A DNA stretch of 64,000 nucleotides from Sphingomonas sp. JC676 (GCF_014489075.1 NZ_JACTGR010000005.1:310001-374000); one strand, 5' to 3'; numbered from the stretch's first letter, positions 1 through 8,619 are shown. Translations and numbers: made by a program. The notes: generated by a model from the sequence alone, not told the origin.

Positions 1-2
1 GC

Positions 3-875
3 TGGCAGGTGATGCAGCGGCTTTCCGCGAGCGATCCGCACCTGGTGGCGATCAACCTGTCGCGCAACCACGGCCATCAGCTCGCGCTGACCGCCGGACT
101 CGATCTGTGCGCGGGCGATCAGATCCTGATCATCGACGCCGATCTGCAGGATCCGCCCGAGCTGCTGGCCGACATGCGCGCCACGCTGGCGACCGAGGGC
201 GCGGATGTCGTCTACGCCGTGCGGCGCAAGCGCGAGGGCGAGAGCATCTTCAAGAAGGCGACCGCAGCGATCTTCTACCGCGCGCTCGACCGGATCACGG
301 ACACGCCGATCCCGCTCGACACGGGCGACTTCCGGCTGATGACCCGGCGCGCGCTCGACGCGTTCCTGTCGCTGCCCGAGCAGGCGCGCTTCATCCGCGG
401 CATGGTGGCGTGGATCGGCTTCCGCCAGGTGCCCTTCGTCTATGACCGGCACGAGCGGCACGCCGGCACCAGCAAATATCCGCTGGGCAAGATGATCCGC
501 TTCGCGCTCGACGCGATCACGGGCTTCTCGACCGCGCCGTTGCGCTTCGCGAGCCATGTCGGGCTGCTGCTCACCGCCGCCTCGGCGCTGCTCGTGCTCT
601 ACATCCTGATCGGCTGGCTGATGGGAAGCGCGATTCCCGGCTGGACCTCGCTGATGCTGGTCGTGGTGGTGCTCGGCGCGGTGCAGATGTTCGTGCTCGG
701 CATGATCGGCGAGTATCTGGGCCGGCTCTATGTCGAATCGAAGCGGCGGCCGCTTTATATCGTCGCCGATGTCGCCGGCCCGGTGCAGGGCCACGCCTCG
801 CTCGGCTATCGCTTCGAGGATTCGGGCGAAGTGAACGTCGCGCCGCAGGCGGTGCGGAGCGAAGCTGCGGAATAG
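3..875 (+). CDS. GT2 family glycosyltransferase, GtrB/dolichyl-phosphate-mannose-synthase type (5' partial)
   Basis: The reading frame is open from the window edge, so the N-terminus, including the first part of the GT-A fold, is missing. What remains has the GT2 metal-binding segment IIDADLQDPPELL, the acceptor-side stretch RDMV-like SLPEQARFIRGMVAWIGF, and two C-terminal transmembrane segments (roughly positions 540-720), the plan of GtrB/ArnC enzymes that load a sugar onto undecaprenyl phosphate at the inner face of the membrane. GtrA and a GT-C membrane protein lie 1-3 kb downstream, which fits a lipid-linked sugar transfer system (inference). Family is secure; the sugar is unknown. Confidence 0.93.
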   Translation, partial: WQVMQRLSASDPHLVAINLSRNHGHQLALTAGLDLCAGDQILIIDADLQDPPELLADMRATLATEGADVVYAVRRKREGESIFKKATAAIFYRALDRITDTPIPLDTGDFRLMTRRALDAFLSLPEQARFIRGMVAWIGFRQVPFVYDRHERHAGTSKYPLGKMIRFALDAITGFSTAPLRFASHVGLLLTAASALLVLYILIGWLMGSAIPGWTSLMLVVVVLGAVQMFVLGMIGEYLGRLYVESKRRPLYIVADVAGPVQGHASLGYRFEDSGEVNVAPQAVRSEAAE

Positions 876-880
876 GCTAT

Positions 881-1075
881 CTTGCAATGTAGGATTTCAA
901 AGGCGATTCGAGGATCGGTCTTTCTCATGGTCGAGACCCCAAAAAAACGCCTTTTGACGGGGAAGAAGAAATTTCGACAATGTAGGTGTCAACCGTGTCA
1001 ACCGGTCACACGCGAAGGTCCTGAAAAACCATCACTTCTACGATTCGCCTTTTATTCGCCGGTTGAGGCGAATCG
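881..1075 (+). repeat. Dispersed ~195-bp 3'-flanking element, copy A
   Basis: This stretch matches, on the opposite strand, 9918-10109. Both copies begin with CTTGCAATGTAGG, share TCTTTCTCAT and TTTCGACA, and have an identical 22-bp core (985-1006 here) holding a direct repeat of TGTCAACC. The copy starts 5 bp after the stop of the glycosyltransferase and ends about 20 bp before the stop of the convergent methyltransferase. A TTG-initiated 65-codon ORF (882-1079) runs through it and its C-Q-P-C-Q-P-V core is shared with copy B. No convincing ribosome binding site precedes that ORF. Function unknown. Confidence 0.8.
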
Positions 1076-1093
1076 ATAGTCGGCCGGTCCGGA

Positions 1094-1822
1094 CTATTTC
1101 GGCGACGCCAGCACGATGATTGATAGGCCAGGCGGCATCGGCACGCGGCCGAGCAGGTGGCGCTCCAGCCCGAATATGCCTTCGAATACCGTGTTGAGCG
1201 GCTTGGGCGGCGGCGAATCGTCGCTGTCGTCCTTGCCCATCAGCTTGCCGGCGAAGCGCGCCGCGACCGCGACGGGAAAGAGCAGCGAGTTGAACCAGTG
1301 CAGCTTACGCCATTTGAGCCCCGCCTTGTCGAGCGCGGCGATAAGCGTGCCCTTGGAATAGCGGCGCTTGTGGTGGTTCACTACATCGTGCGCACTCCAC
1401 ATCCATTGATGCGCGGGCACGGTGATCAGGATCTTGCCACCGGGCTTGAGTGCGGTGGCAATTGCCTTGAGCGCAGCGACATCGTCCTCGACATGCTCCA
1501 CCACATCGAGCACCGCGACCAGATCGTAACTGCCGGGCTGCACCCCCTCCAGTTCGGGCAGCGGCGAGGAGCCGACCTTCTTGCCCAGCCGTTCGCTGGC
1601 CTGGGCCGCGGCGGTCTCGTCGATCTCGATCGCATCGATCTCGCCGAACTGGGCGAGCATCGGCAGGTTATGGCCGGTACCGCAGCCGATCTCGAGGATA
1701 CGCGCGTCCTTGGGCAAATCGCCGAAGCGCGTCAGATAGTCGGCCAGGATCTCGCGACGCGCGCGGTACCACCAATGCGTGGTGTCGTGCGCGGCCATGC
1801 GTTCATAAACGATGCGATCCAT
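1094..1822 (-). CDS. Class I SAM-dependent methyltransferase
   Basis: A 242-residue Rossmann-fold methyltransferase. Motif I is ILEIGCGTGHN at about residues 41-51, followed by an acidic post-motif (AIEID) and LVAVLDVVEHVEDD (Methyltransf_11/UbiE type). The C-terminal part is hydrophobic around LLFPVAVAARFAGKL, suggesting a membrane-associated substrate. ATG at 1822 lies one base after the GtrA stop, so the pair is surely co-transcribed. The context (GtrA, GT2, GT-C protein) suggests modification of a lipid-linked or exported glycan, but this is inference; the substrate cannot be read from sequence. Confidence 0.85.
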   Translation of the reverse strand: MDRIVYERMAAHDTTHWWYRARREILADYLTRFGDLPKDARILEIGCGTGHNLPMLAQFGEIDAIEIDETAAAQASERLGKKVGSSPLPELEGVQPGSYDLVAVLDVVEHVEDDVAALKAIATALKPGGKILITVPAHQWMWSAHDVVNHHKRRYSKGTLIAALDKAGLKWRKLHWFNSLLFPVAVAARFAGKLMGKDDSDDSPPPKPLNTVFEGIFGLERHLLGRVPMPPGLSIIVLASPK

Positions 1823-1823
1823 A

Positions 1824-2246
1824 TCAGGCGAATACCAGACGACGATTGAGACCGAACGTGACGAGCGGAGTCACGCATACGGCGGGAACGAGCGGCCACC
1901 AGGTGGGGCCATGCACCAGCGGCCCAGTCAGCAACCAGGTGAACCCCGCATTGAGCAGCATGCTGACCGACTGGACCGCGAAGAACTTCGATTGCGTCTT
2001 GATGCTGCCCGTATCGGCGCCGTGCCCACGGAAACTCCAGGCGCTGTGGACGAAATAGCCGAAGATGACTGCGACGAAGAATCCCGCGATCGATGCGACG
2101 ACCGGATGGATCACATAGGTCGCGAGTGGCCAATAGACGGCGGCATATACGACCGTGGCCAGCCCGCCCGCGATACCGAAGCGGATCAGCTGGCCGAGCA
2201 GGCCCTCCCCCCACATCGCTTCAAATCGTTGAAAGATCGCCGTCAC
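1824..2246 (-). CDS. GtrA family membrane protein
   Basis: About 140 residues with four predicted membrane helices and the GtrA pattern: LIRFGIAGGLATVVYAAVY at the start, FGYFVHSAWSF in the middle, and the closing FGLNRRLVFA. GtrA proteins are proposed to assist transfer of undecaprenyl-linked sugars across the inner membrane. The start is uncertain: GTG at 2246 gives a typical N-terminus, ATG at 2216 is an alternative, and neither has a strong ribosome binding site. It is transcribed divergently from the GT-C protein across about 60 bp and is followed by the methyltransferase after a single base. Confidence 0.85.
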   Translation of the reverse strand: MTAIFQRFEAMWGEGLLGQLIRFGIAGGLATVVYAAVYWPLATYVIHPVVASIAGFFVAVIFGYFVHSAWSFRGHGADTGSIKTQSKFFAVQSVSMLLNAGFTWLLTGPLVHGPTWWPLVPAVCVTPLVTFGLNRRLVFA

Positions 2247-2307
2247 TCTCGCTTGCCCTTGCGCAAGGCGTCGCCCTAATGCGGTGCGCGAAGCGAGGGA
2301 AGCGATT

Positions 2308-4185
2308 TTGAAGTTCAAGGGTCCGGGCGGGTTCCGCCTCCAAGACGAACTCGAACAGCGCTGGCTGGGCTGGACACTCATATTCTGGGTGTGCGTCGTC
2401 GTCTGGTTCCTAATCCAGCGCCAGGGTAATATCTACTGGCTCGCGCTCGGCGACACCGACGACAATATGCGGCTGATGCAGGTCCGCGCCTTGCTCGCCG
2501 GTCAGGGCTGGTACGATTTGCGCCAGTATCGGCTCGATCCCGCGCTGGGCGGGTTCGACATCCATTGGTCCCGGCTGGTCGACCTGCCGATCGCGGGACT
2601 GATCCTGATCCTCAAGCCGTTCCTGGGAACCGCCGGCGCGGAGAAATGGGCGTGCGGCATCGCGCCGCTGCTGCCGCTGTCGCTGGCGATGATCGGCATC
2701 GCGCTCACCATCCGCCGGCTCGTCTCGCTCCAGGCCTGGCCGATCGCGCTGATTGTGCTGATGGGCTGCACCTCGACGATGCTGATGTTCGCGCCGATGC
2801 GGATCGATCATCATGGCTGGCAGCTCGCAGCGCTGGCGATGACGGTGGCGGGCCTCGCCGATCCGCGCCGCGCGCGGGGTGGCGCGACCGTCGGCCTTTC
2901 GAGCGCCTTCTCGCTGACGATAGGGTTGGAGATGCTTCCCTATTGCGCGATGGCCGGGGCGATCATCGGGCTGCGCTGGGTGTGGGAAGCGGCCGATGTG
3001 CGGCGCATGCAGGTCTATGGCCTGACGCTGGCGGGCGGATCGGCGCTGGGTTTCGCGCTCTTCGCCTCGAACGCCAACCAGGTGATGCGCTGCGATGCAC
3101 TGACCCCTGTCTGGCTGACGGTGATGATCGCGGCGGGAACTCTGCTCTTCGCACTGTCGCTATGGAATCCGGAGAAGCGTTGGGTCCGCCTCGTGCTGGC
3201 AGCGCTGGCGGGCGCCGTGATCGCAGGCGGCTTCGCGCTGCTGTTCCCGCAGTGCCTGGGGCGCCCTGAACAGGTTTCGGACGAGCTCTACACCACCTGG
3301 CTGAGCAATGTGCGCGAGGCGCGGCCGATCTATCGCCACGCGCTCAAGACCGCTTTCCCGATCGCGGCGCTACCGATCATCGGGATCATCGGCGCCGGCA
3401 TCGCGACCTGGCGCGCGCGCAAGAGCGAGGCGCTTGTCGGCTGGGCGGCGGTGGCGCTGTTCACCGCCTTCGCCGGATCGATGCTGCTCTGGCAGATCCG
3501 CGCCGGGCCGGCCGCGCAGATGCTGAGCGTGCCTGGGGCCACGGCGCTGGTCTGGACACTCACCCCCTGGTTCCTGAGCCGCGGATCGTTGCTGGTGCGC
3601 GTGCTCGGATCGGTAGCGGGCTTCCTGATCGTCTCCGGGCTCTTCACGGGACTAGTGCTGCCCTGGCTGCCGGACGGCAAGCCCTCCACCGGGCCCGATC
3701 TGGTCGGCAAGGCGAACGCCGCCTGCGCACGCGTGTCGCAGCTCCGCACGCTCGACCGGGTTCCCCCCGCGATCATGTTCACCCATGTCGATATGGGTCC
3801 GCGGCTGATCACCGTGACGCACCACGACGGAGTCGCGGGACCCTATCACCGCAACGGGCAGGCGATCCTCGACGTCCATCATGCCTTCACTGGACCGGCA
3901 AGGGGTTTCCGGCCGATCGCGGCGCGGCACAAGGCGAGCTATTTGCTGATCTGCCCCAACATGGCCGAGACCACCGTCTATCGCTCGCGCAGTCCCAACG
4001 GCTTCTACGGCCAGCTCCATCGGGGTCAGGTGCCGAACTGGCTGGAACCGGTGACGCTGCCGAAGAACTCGGCGTTCCGGCTGTGGAAGATCCGCTACGA
4101 CCTGCCGGACGTGCCCGAGCCGGCGCCGCTCAAGCTAAGGGTCAATGCCCCGAAAGCGCAGGCCCCGCGACCAGCGAAGCCCTGA
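2308..4185 (+). CDS. Large polytopic GT-C-like membrane glycosyltransferase candidate
   Basis: About 625 residues with roughly ten hydrophobic helices and a soluble C-terminal third. An acidic motif, GDTDDNMRLMQ, lies just after the first membrane segment, where GT-C enzymes carry their catalytic/metal-binding acids, followed by HWSRLVDLP. I infer a GT-C fold and use of a polyprenyl-phosphate sugar. TTG at 2308 is preferred because GAGGGA sits 7 nt upstream; GTG at 2284 is in frame but has no such site. The last 44 bp overlap the convergent marC. Members of this family are often left as hypothetical or mislabelled proteins. Confidence 0.7.
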   Translation: MKFKGPGGFRLQDELEQRWLGWTLIFWVCVVVWFLIQRQGNIYWLALGDTDDNMRLMQVRALLAGQGWYDLRQYRLDPALGGFDIHWSRLVDLPIAGLILILKPFLGTAGAEKWACGIAPLLPLSLAMIGIALTIRRLVSLQAWPIALIVLMGCTSTMLMFAPMRIDHHGWQLAALAMTVAGLADPRRARGGATVGLSSAFSLTIGLEMLPYCAMAGAIIGLRWVWEAADVRRMQVYGLTLAGGSALGFALFASNANQVMRCDALTPVWLTVMIAAGTLLFALSLWNPEKRWVRLVLAALAGAVIAGGFALLFPQCLGRPEQVSDELYTTWLSNVREARPIYRHALKTAFPIAALPIIGIIGAGIATWRARKSEALVGWAAVALFTAFAGSMLLWQIRAGPAAQMLSVPGATALVWTLTPWFLSRGSLLVRVLGSVAGFLIVSGLFTGLVLPWLPDGKPSTGPDLVGKANAACARVSQLRTLDRVPPAIMFTHVDMGPRLITVTHHDGVAGPYHRNGQAILDVHHAFTGPARGFRPIAARHKASYLLICPNMAETTVYRSRSPNGFYGQLHRGQVPNWLEPVTLPKNSAFRLWKIRYDLPDVPEPAPLKLRVNAPKAQAPRPAKP

Positions 4186-4783
4186 TCCCATCCATCACGA
4201 ACTGCACTGCGAGCGCGGCAAGCAGCACGCCGAGCAGGCGCGAGATCACCGCTTCGATCTTGGCGCCGACGACGCGCATGATCGGCCCCGCCGCCAGCAG
4301 CGAAACGAGGGTCAGCAGCAGGATCGCCGCCATCGCCGCAAGCACGACAACCGAGCGCACAATCCCGTCATTCTGTGACATCAGCAGCATCACTGACGCG
4401 ATCGATCCGGGGCCCGCGATCATCGGCATTGCCATCGGGAAGATCGAGATGTCTGGTGCCTCGGACGCCCTGACCTTCTCGGCCCGGTCCTCACGCCGCT
4501 CGGTGCGCCTCTCGAACACCATCTCGAGCGCGATCAGGAACAGCATGATGCCACCGGCGATGCGAAAGGCATTGAGGCTGATGCCGAGCGCGCCGAGCAA
4601 CGCTTCGCCGAACAGCGCGAAGCCGACCAGGATGACTGCCGCGACGAACACCGCGCGCACCGCCATTACGCGGCGATGCGCAACGCTCGTCCCCGAGGTC
4701 AGCCCCGCGAAGATCGGCGCGCAGCCGGGCGGATCGATCACCACGAAGAAGGTGATGAAGGACGAGACGAAGAGCTCGATCAT
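4142..4783 (-). CDS. MarC family integral membrane protein
   Basis: A 213-residue protein with six predicted membrane segments. It carries the MarC family signatures: FVVIDPPGCAPIFAGLT near the N-terminus, ALGISLNAFRIAGGIMLFLIALEM in the middle (split here by the helix boundary), and FPMAMPMIAGPGSIASVMLL. Function in the family is not established; despite the name it is not a proven drug exporter. ATG at 4783 overlaps the stop of the upstream NTF2-like gene by four bases (ATGA), implying translational coupling. Its 3' end overlaps the convergent GT-C gene by 44 bp. Confidence 0.9.
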   Translation of the reverse strand: MIELFVSSFITFFVVIDPPGCAPIFAGLTSGTSVAHRRVMAVRAVFVAAVILVGFALFGEALLGALGISLNAFRIAGGIMLFLIALEMVFERRTERREDRAEKVRASEAPDISIFPMAMPMIAGPGSIASVMLLMSQNDGIVRSVVVLAAMAAILLLTLVSLLAAGPIMRVVGAKIEAVISRLLGVLLAALAVQFVMDGIRASLVAGPALSGH

Positions 4784-5370
4784 TTGGGAGCGGCGACCTT
4801 GTCGTCGACGACCAGCTGCCAGTGCCGACCATTCCAGAGCATCGCCTGAAACCAGCGACTTCCATTCGGGTCTACTTTCCATGCCCATCTAAGCGAGCTG
4901 TCCGGGGCTCGCCCTTGATGGACGGCGGGGTCGACCCAAACGTCAACCGGGATGCGCGGCGGCTTGCAGGAGGCGCGATGGATGTGAGGGCGTTCGGGTA
5001 ACGGTCGCGGCGCGCTGGTGACGTCGCCGGCATCGAGCGTCCATCTCCATGCGCCGTTCCGCTTTTCCCAGACGGTCGTGAAATAGCCGAAGCTGCGAGG
5101 CCGTACCCACGGCCCGGTATTCACCGCGACCATGCCATCGCACGAGACATAGCTCTCCGCCGGCCACCATTGCACGGCGATCGGTGGGTCCCTGTCGGGC
5201 AGCGACTCCGCAGCCTTCACTGGCTCTGGATCGAAAATGATCGCGTCCGGCGCGGCGAATTCGCGAAACGCCGTCCACTGCCCCTTGGCCTGCGCCGCCG
5301 CATTGAACGCGCGCTCGGCATCGACCGCCGTCTGGGGCGCGGTCGCCTGGAGGACGAGCGCGAGCAGCAT
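4780..5370 (-). CDS. NTF2-like (DUF4440/SnoaL-type) domain protein
   Basis: A 196-residue protein. Residues ~15-120 look like an NTF2-like cone: an N-terminal helix with AERAFNAAAQAKGQWTAF, then FAAPDAIIFDP, then strands ending in GYFTTVWEKRNGAWRWTLDAG. The C-terminal half (rich in W and P) is not recognised. A short hydrophobic start (MLLALVLQATAPQ) may be a signal peptide. The start codon shares one base with the folD stop and its stop overlaps marC, so it is inside the argB-folD-marC run. No catalytic function can be assigned. Confidence 0.7.
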   Translation of the reverse strand: MLLALVLQATAPQTAVDAERAFNAAAQAKGQWTAFREFAAPDAIIFDPEPVKAAESLPDRDPPIAVQWWPAESYVSCDGMVAVNTGPWVRPRSFGYFTTVWEKRNGAWRWTLDAGDVTSAPRPLPERPHIHRASCKPPRIPVDVWVDPAVHQGRAPDSSLRWAWKVDPNGSRWFQAMLWNGRHWQLVVDDKVAAPK

Positions 5371-6245
5371 CAGATCGCGCCCTTCTCCAGCGGCACGCCG
5401 GCATTGCGGTGCGCAGCGACCAACGTGTTGCGCAGAAGGACGGCGATCGTCATCGGCCCCACGCCACCTGGCACCGGTGTGATCGCGCCCGCCACCGCAG
5501 CGGCGCTGCCGAAATCGACATCGCCGACCAGCCCCTCGTCGGTGCGGTTGATGCCGACGTCGATCACGGTCGCGCCCGGCTTCAGCCAGTCGCCCTGGAC
5601 GAAATTGGGCCGGCCCACCGCCGCGACGACGATATCGGCGTGGTGGAGATAGTGCGGCAGGTTGCGCGTGCGCGAATGGGCGAGCGTGACGGTGCAGTTC
5701 CTCGCAGTCAGCAGCGCGGCCATCGGCTTGCCGACGATGTTCGAGCGGCCGATCACCACCGCGTCGAGTCCCGAAAGGTCGCCCAGCCGGTCCTCGAGCA
5801 GCAGGACACAGCCCAGCGGCGTGCAGGGGACGAAGCCATAGAGCCCCGTTGCCAGACGGCCGGCATTGACCGGGTGGAAGCCGTCGACATCCTTGTCGGG
5901 GCTGATCCGGGTGAGCACCACCTGCTCGTTGATATGCCTGGGCAGCGGCAGCTGGACGAGGATGCCGTCCACCGCCGGATCGGCGTTGAGCCTGTCGACC
6001 AGTGCGACCAGATCGTCCTGGCTCGTCTCGGCGGGCAATTTGTGCTCGAAGCTCTCCATTCCCGCCTCGCGGGTCATCTTGCCCTTGTTGCGGACGTAGA
6101 CCGAGGAGGCCGCATCCTCGCCGACCAGCACCACCGCAAGCCCGGGCGCACGCCCCGCCGCTGCCCGGAAGCCGGGCACGAATTCCGCTATCCGCGCGCG
6201 GAGGCCCGCCGCGAATGCCTTGCCATCGATGATCTCAGCCGTCAT
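5370..6245 (-). CDS. folD: Bifunctional methylenetetrahydrofolate dehydrogenase/cyclohydrolase
   Basis: A 291-residue FolD, normal length. It interconverts 5,10-methylene-, methenyl- and 10-formyl-tetrahydrofolate in the cytosol. The catalytic motif YVRNKGK (Lys near residue 56) is followed by DGILVQLPLPRHI and KDVDGFHPVNAGRL; the NADP site has VIGRSNIVGKPM, and the C-terminal PVPGGVGPMTIAVLL is intact. ATG at 6245 overlaps the end of the DUF167 gene by 11 bases; a second in-frame start four codons earlier is less likely. The stop shares a base with the next start. Function is secure. Confidence 0.97.
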   Translation of the reverse strand: MTAEIIDGKAFAAGLRARIAEFVPGFRAAAGRAPGLAVVLVGEDAASSVYVRNKGKMTREAGMESFEHKLPAETSQDDLVALVDRLNADPAVDGILVQLPLPRHINEQVVLTRISPDKDVDGFHPVNAGRLATGLYGFVPCTPLGCVLLLEDRLGDLSGLDAVVIGRSNIVGKPMAALLTARNCTVTLAHSRTRNLPHYLHHADIVVAAVGRPNFVQGDWLKPGATVIDVGINRTDEGLVGDVDFGSAAAVAGAITPVPGGVGPMTIAVLLRNTLVAAHRNAGVPLEKGAI

Positions 6246-6495
6246 GCGCCCCGCCATAGAGGCTGGCGGCGATCTCTGCCAGCGCCTCCGGGTCGCCCGC
6301 GAGCGCCAATCGCTTGAGCCGCGCCGTATCGCCGGCGATCAGCGTCACCGCCCGCTTGGGAATGGCGAAGGCCTTGGCGACCAGCGGCACCAGCGCTGCA
6401 TTGGCCGCGCCCTCCACCGGAGGTGCCGCGAGCCGGGCGGAGAAATACTCCTCGGTGCCCGCCGCAAAGACGTCGCGCGACGCCCGCGGAGTCAC
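6235..6495 (-). CDS. DUF167 (YggU family) protein
   Basis: A small alpha/beta protein with the DUF167 core: RVTPRASRD, VEGAANAALVPLVAKAFAIPK, then VTLIAGDTARLKRLALAGD. It is commonly found next to yggT, as here. GTG at 6495 is the first conventional start, but it omits the first beta strand usual for the family; the frame stays open upstream to a CTG at 6543, one base after the yggT stop, with residues WRTRGDGIEIAVRV that fit the missing strand. The true start is therefore uncertain. Function of the family is unknown. Confidence 0.85.
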   Translation of the reverse strand: MTPRASRDVFAAGTEEYFSARLAAPPVEGAANAALVPLVAKAFAIPKRAVTLIAGDTARLKRLALAGDPEALAEIAASLYGGAHDG

Positions 6496-6544
6496 GCGGA
6501 CGGCGATCTCGATGCCGTCTCCCCTGGTGCGCCAGGCGGCCAGG

Positions 6545-6859
6545 TCACACCCCCGAAAGGATGACCTGCCGAATCAGCCCCGGCACGACGATGTTGTTGA
6601 GGATATAAAGGATCAGCAGGACGATCAGCGGAGAGATGTCGAGCGCGCCGAAATCGGGGAGGACGCGCCGGATCGGGCGGTAGAACGGCTCGGTGACTCG
6701 TCCCAGTCCCTGCCACAGTGAGCGGACGAATTCGTTATGCGTGTTGATCACGTTGAACGCGATCAGCCAGGAGAGGATCGCCTGCACGACAATGACCATG
6801 GTGGCGACCCAGAGCAGGAACTGGACGATCTGCAGGATCATGATGAGGATGTTGGTCAA
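6545..6859 (-). CDS. YggT family membrane protein
   Basis: A 104-residue protein made of two hydrophobic hairpin units, with the first helix FLLWVATMVIVVQAILSWLI and second LIVLLILYILNNIVVPGLI flanking FYRPIRRVLPDFGALDISP, the family signature. YggT proteins sit in the inner membrane; roles in osmotic response and cell division have been proposed in other bacteria. It follows argB by 60 bp and is followed by the DUF167 gene, a conserved pairing. Confidence 0.92.
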   Translation of the reverse strand: MTNILIMILQIVQFLLWVATMVIVVQAILSWLIAFNVINTHNEFVRSLWQGLGRVTEPFYRPIRRVLPDFGALDISPLIVLLILYILNNIVVPGLIRQVILSGV

Positions 6860-6919
6860 TCTACTCTCCGCGAGGTGTGTTGCGCCCCAAATACAGGAAA
6901 GCGCGGGCTTCTCACAAGC

Positions 6920-7819
6920 TCAGGCGTGAACCAGCGTGCCGGCGCCCTGGCGCGTGAAGATTTCGAGCAGCATCGCGTGCGGAATGCGCCCGTCGAGGAT
7001 GACGGCGGCATCGACGCCTGCATTGACCGCGGCGACGCAGGTCTCGACCTTGGGGATCATCCCGCCCGAAATCGTGCCGTCGGCCTTCAATGCGGCGACG
7101 CCCGCCGGATCGAGATCGGTCATCAGCTCGCCCGACTTGTCCATCACCCCCGGCACGTCGGTCAGCAGGAAGAAGCGCGCCGCGCCGCAGGCCCCCGCGA
7201 TCGCCCCCGCCATCGTGTCGGCATTGATATTATAGGTATGGCCGTCCGCCCCCATCGCGATCGGCGCAACGACCGGAATGAACCCCTGCGCCGCCAGCGA
7301 CTGCAGGATCGAGGCATCGACCGCGACCGGCTCGCCGACAAAGCCCAGGTCGACATGGCGTTCGATGCCCTGGAGCGGATCTGGCTCGCTGCGGCGGACC
7401 TTCTCGGCGGTCACCAGCCGGGCATCCTTGCCCGAGATGCCCACCGCCTTGCCGCCGGCCTGGCCGATCCAGCCGACGATCTCCTTGTTGATCGATCCGG
7501 CCAAGACCATTTCCGCGATCCGCGCGGTTTCGGCGTCGGTCACGCGAAGCCCGCCGACGAACTGCGATTCGACGCCCAGCCGCTTGAGCATCGCGCCGAT
7601 CTGGGGGCCGCCCCCATGGACGACGATCGGATGGATGCCGACTGCCTGGAGCAGCACGACATCCTCGGCGAAATCGCGTGCAAGCTCCGGATCGCCCATC
7701 GCATGGCCGCCATATTTCACGACGAAGGTCTTGCCCGCATATCGCTGGAGATAGGGCAGCGCTTCGGTGAGCGTTTCGGCCTTGGCGAGCATCGCCGGAT
7801 CGGGAGCATGATCGGTCAT
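6920..7819 (-). CDS. argB: Acetylglutamate kinase
   Basis: A 299-residue amino acid kinase, full length. It phosphorylates N-acetyl-L-glutamate in arginine biosynthesis. Visible motifs: TFVVKYGGHAMG (phosphate-binding Lys), VVHGGGPQIGAML, and the C-terminal IHAMLLEIF-type segment RIPHAMLLEIF. N-terminal residues 1-30 resemble the extra helix of arginine-sensitive hexameric ArgB enzymes, so feedback inhibition is plausible. It begins 20 bp after the queuosine-precursor transporter stop and heads the arginine/folate part of the run. Confidence 0.97.
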   Translation of the reverse strand: MTDHAPDPAMLAKAETLTEALPYLQRYAGKTFVVKYGGHAMGDPELARDFAEDVVLLQAVGIHPIVVHGGGPQIGAMLKRLGVESQFVGGLRVTDAETARIAEMVLAGSINKEIVGWIGQAGGKAVGISGKDARLVTAEKVRRSEPDPLQGIERHVDLGFVGEPVAVDASILQSLAAQGFIPVVAPIAMGADGHTYNINADTMAGAIAGACGAARFFLLTDVPGVMDKSGELMTDLDPAGVAALKADGTISGGMIPKVETCVAAVNAGVDAAVILDGRIPHAMLLEIFTRQGAGTLVHA

Positions 7820-7839
7820 GCGCGGCCCTTTAGAGCCGC

Positions 7840-8487
7840 TCAGCCCGCACGTCCATCAAGCCGGCGGCCAAGCGCGACGAAGCCCGTGATCAGGAACGGG
7901 ACGAGGACGATCGACAGCACGACCTTGGTCAGCATCTGCCCGGCCATCAGCTCGAGGATCGGTCGCTCGCCGAGGAACGAGATCGAGATGAACAGGACGG
8001 TATCGACGATCTGCGAGACGACGCTGGCGACCATGCCGCGGAACCAGACCAGCCTGCCCCCGCCTTCCCGGCCCTTGAGCTTGGCGAAGATGAAAACGTT
8101 GAGTGTCTGCGAGATGCCATAGGAGATGAACCCCGCGAGCATCATCCGCACGCTCTGGCCGACGACGATCGGGAAGGCATCGACCGCGGGCGGATACATG
8201 CCCGGATCGTGCGGCAAGGCCAGTACGAGCTGGATCAGCGCCGCCGAGGCGAGGAGGGGGATGAAGCCGAAACGGACGAGCGCGGTCGCAGTCTTCTGCC
8301 CGTGCAGCTCGGCGACCGCGCTCGACAGCACGACCAGGATCAGGAAGCCGAATATCCCCGCCTCGACTGCCAGCGGCCCGAGCGCGACCTGTTTGACGCC
8401 GAGGACCCCCGCCATGCAGACCATGCCGCCATAGAGGATCGAGAATAGGAAGAGCGAACGCGGGATCGCGGGGCTGGGATTGTCCAT
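7840..8487 (-). CDS. Queuosine precursor transporter (YhhQ/VUT family)
   Basis: A 215-residue protein with six predicted membrane helices. The family signatures are clear: LSSAVAELHGQKTATALVRFG, and ISYGISQTLNVFIFAKLK followed by RGMVASVVSQIVDTVLFI. YhhQ-type proteins import queuosine precursors (preQ0/preQ1) or related bases for tRNA modification. ATG at 8487 is chosen because the longer frame upstream has no family-like sequence. It is the first gene of the seven-gene minus-strand run and diverges from nupC across about 130 bp. Confidence 0.92.
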   Translation of the reverse strand: MDNPSPAIPRSLFLFSILYGGMVCMAGVLGVKQVALGPLAVEAGIFGFLILVVLSSAVAELHGQKTATALVRFGFIPLLASAALIQLVLALPHDPGMYPPAVDAFPIVVGQSVRMMLAGFISYGISQTLNVFIFAKLKGREGGGRLVWFRGMVASVVSQIVDTVLFISISFLGERPILELMAGQMLTKVVLSIVLVPFLITGFVALGRRLDGRAG

Positions 8488-8619
8488 CGCCCGGACGCTA
8501 GCGGCAAAGCGCGGGCGGTGGAAGATGGCGGGCGCCCTCTGGCAACACGCCGCACACCGTGTATGCTCATCCGGTTTTGCCGGCCAATCGAGCCGGTACT
8601 GGGGGCGCGACCAAAGCGG

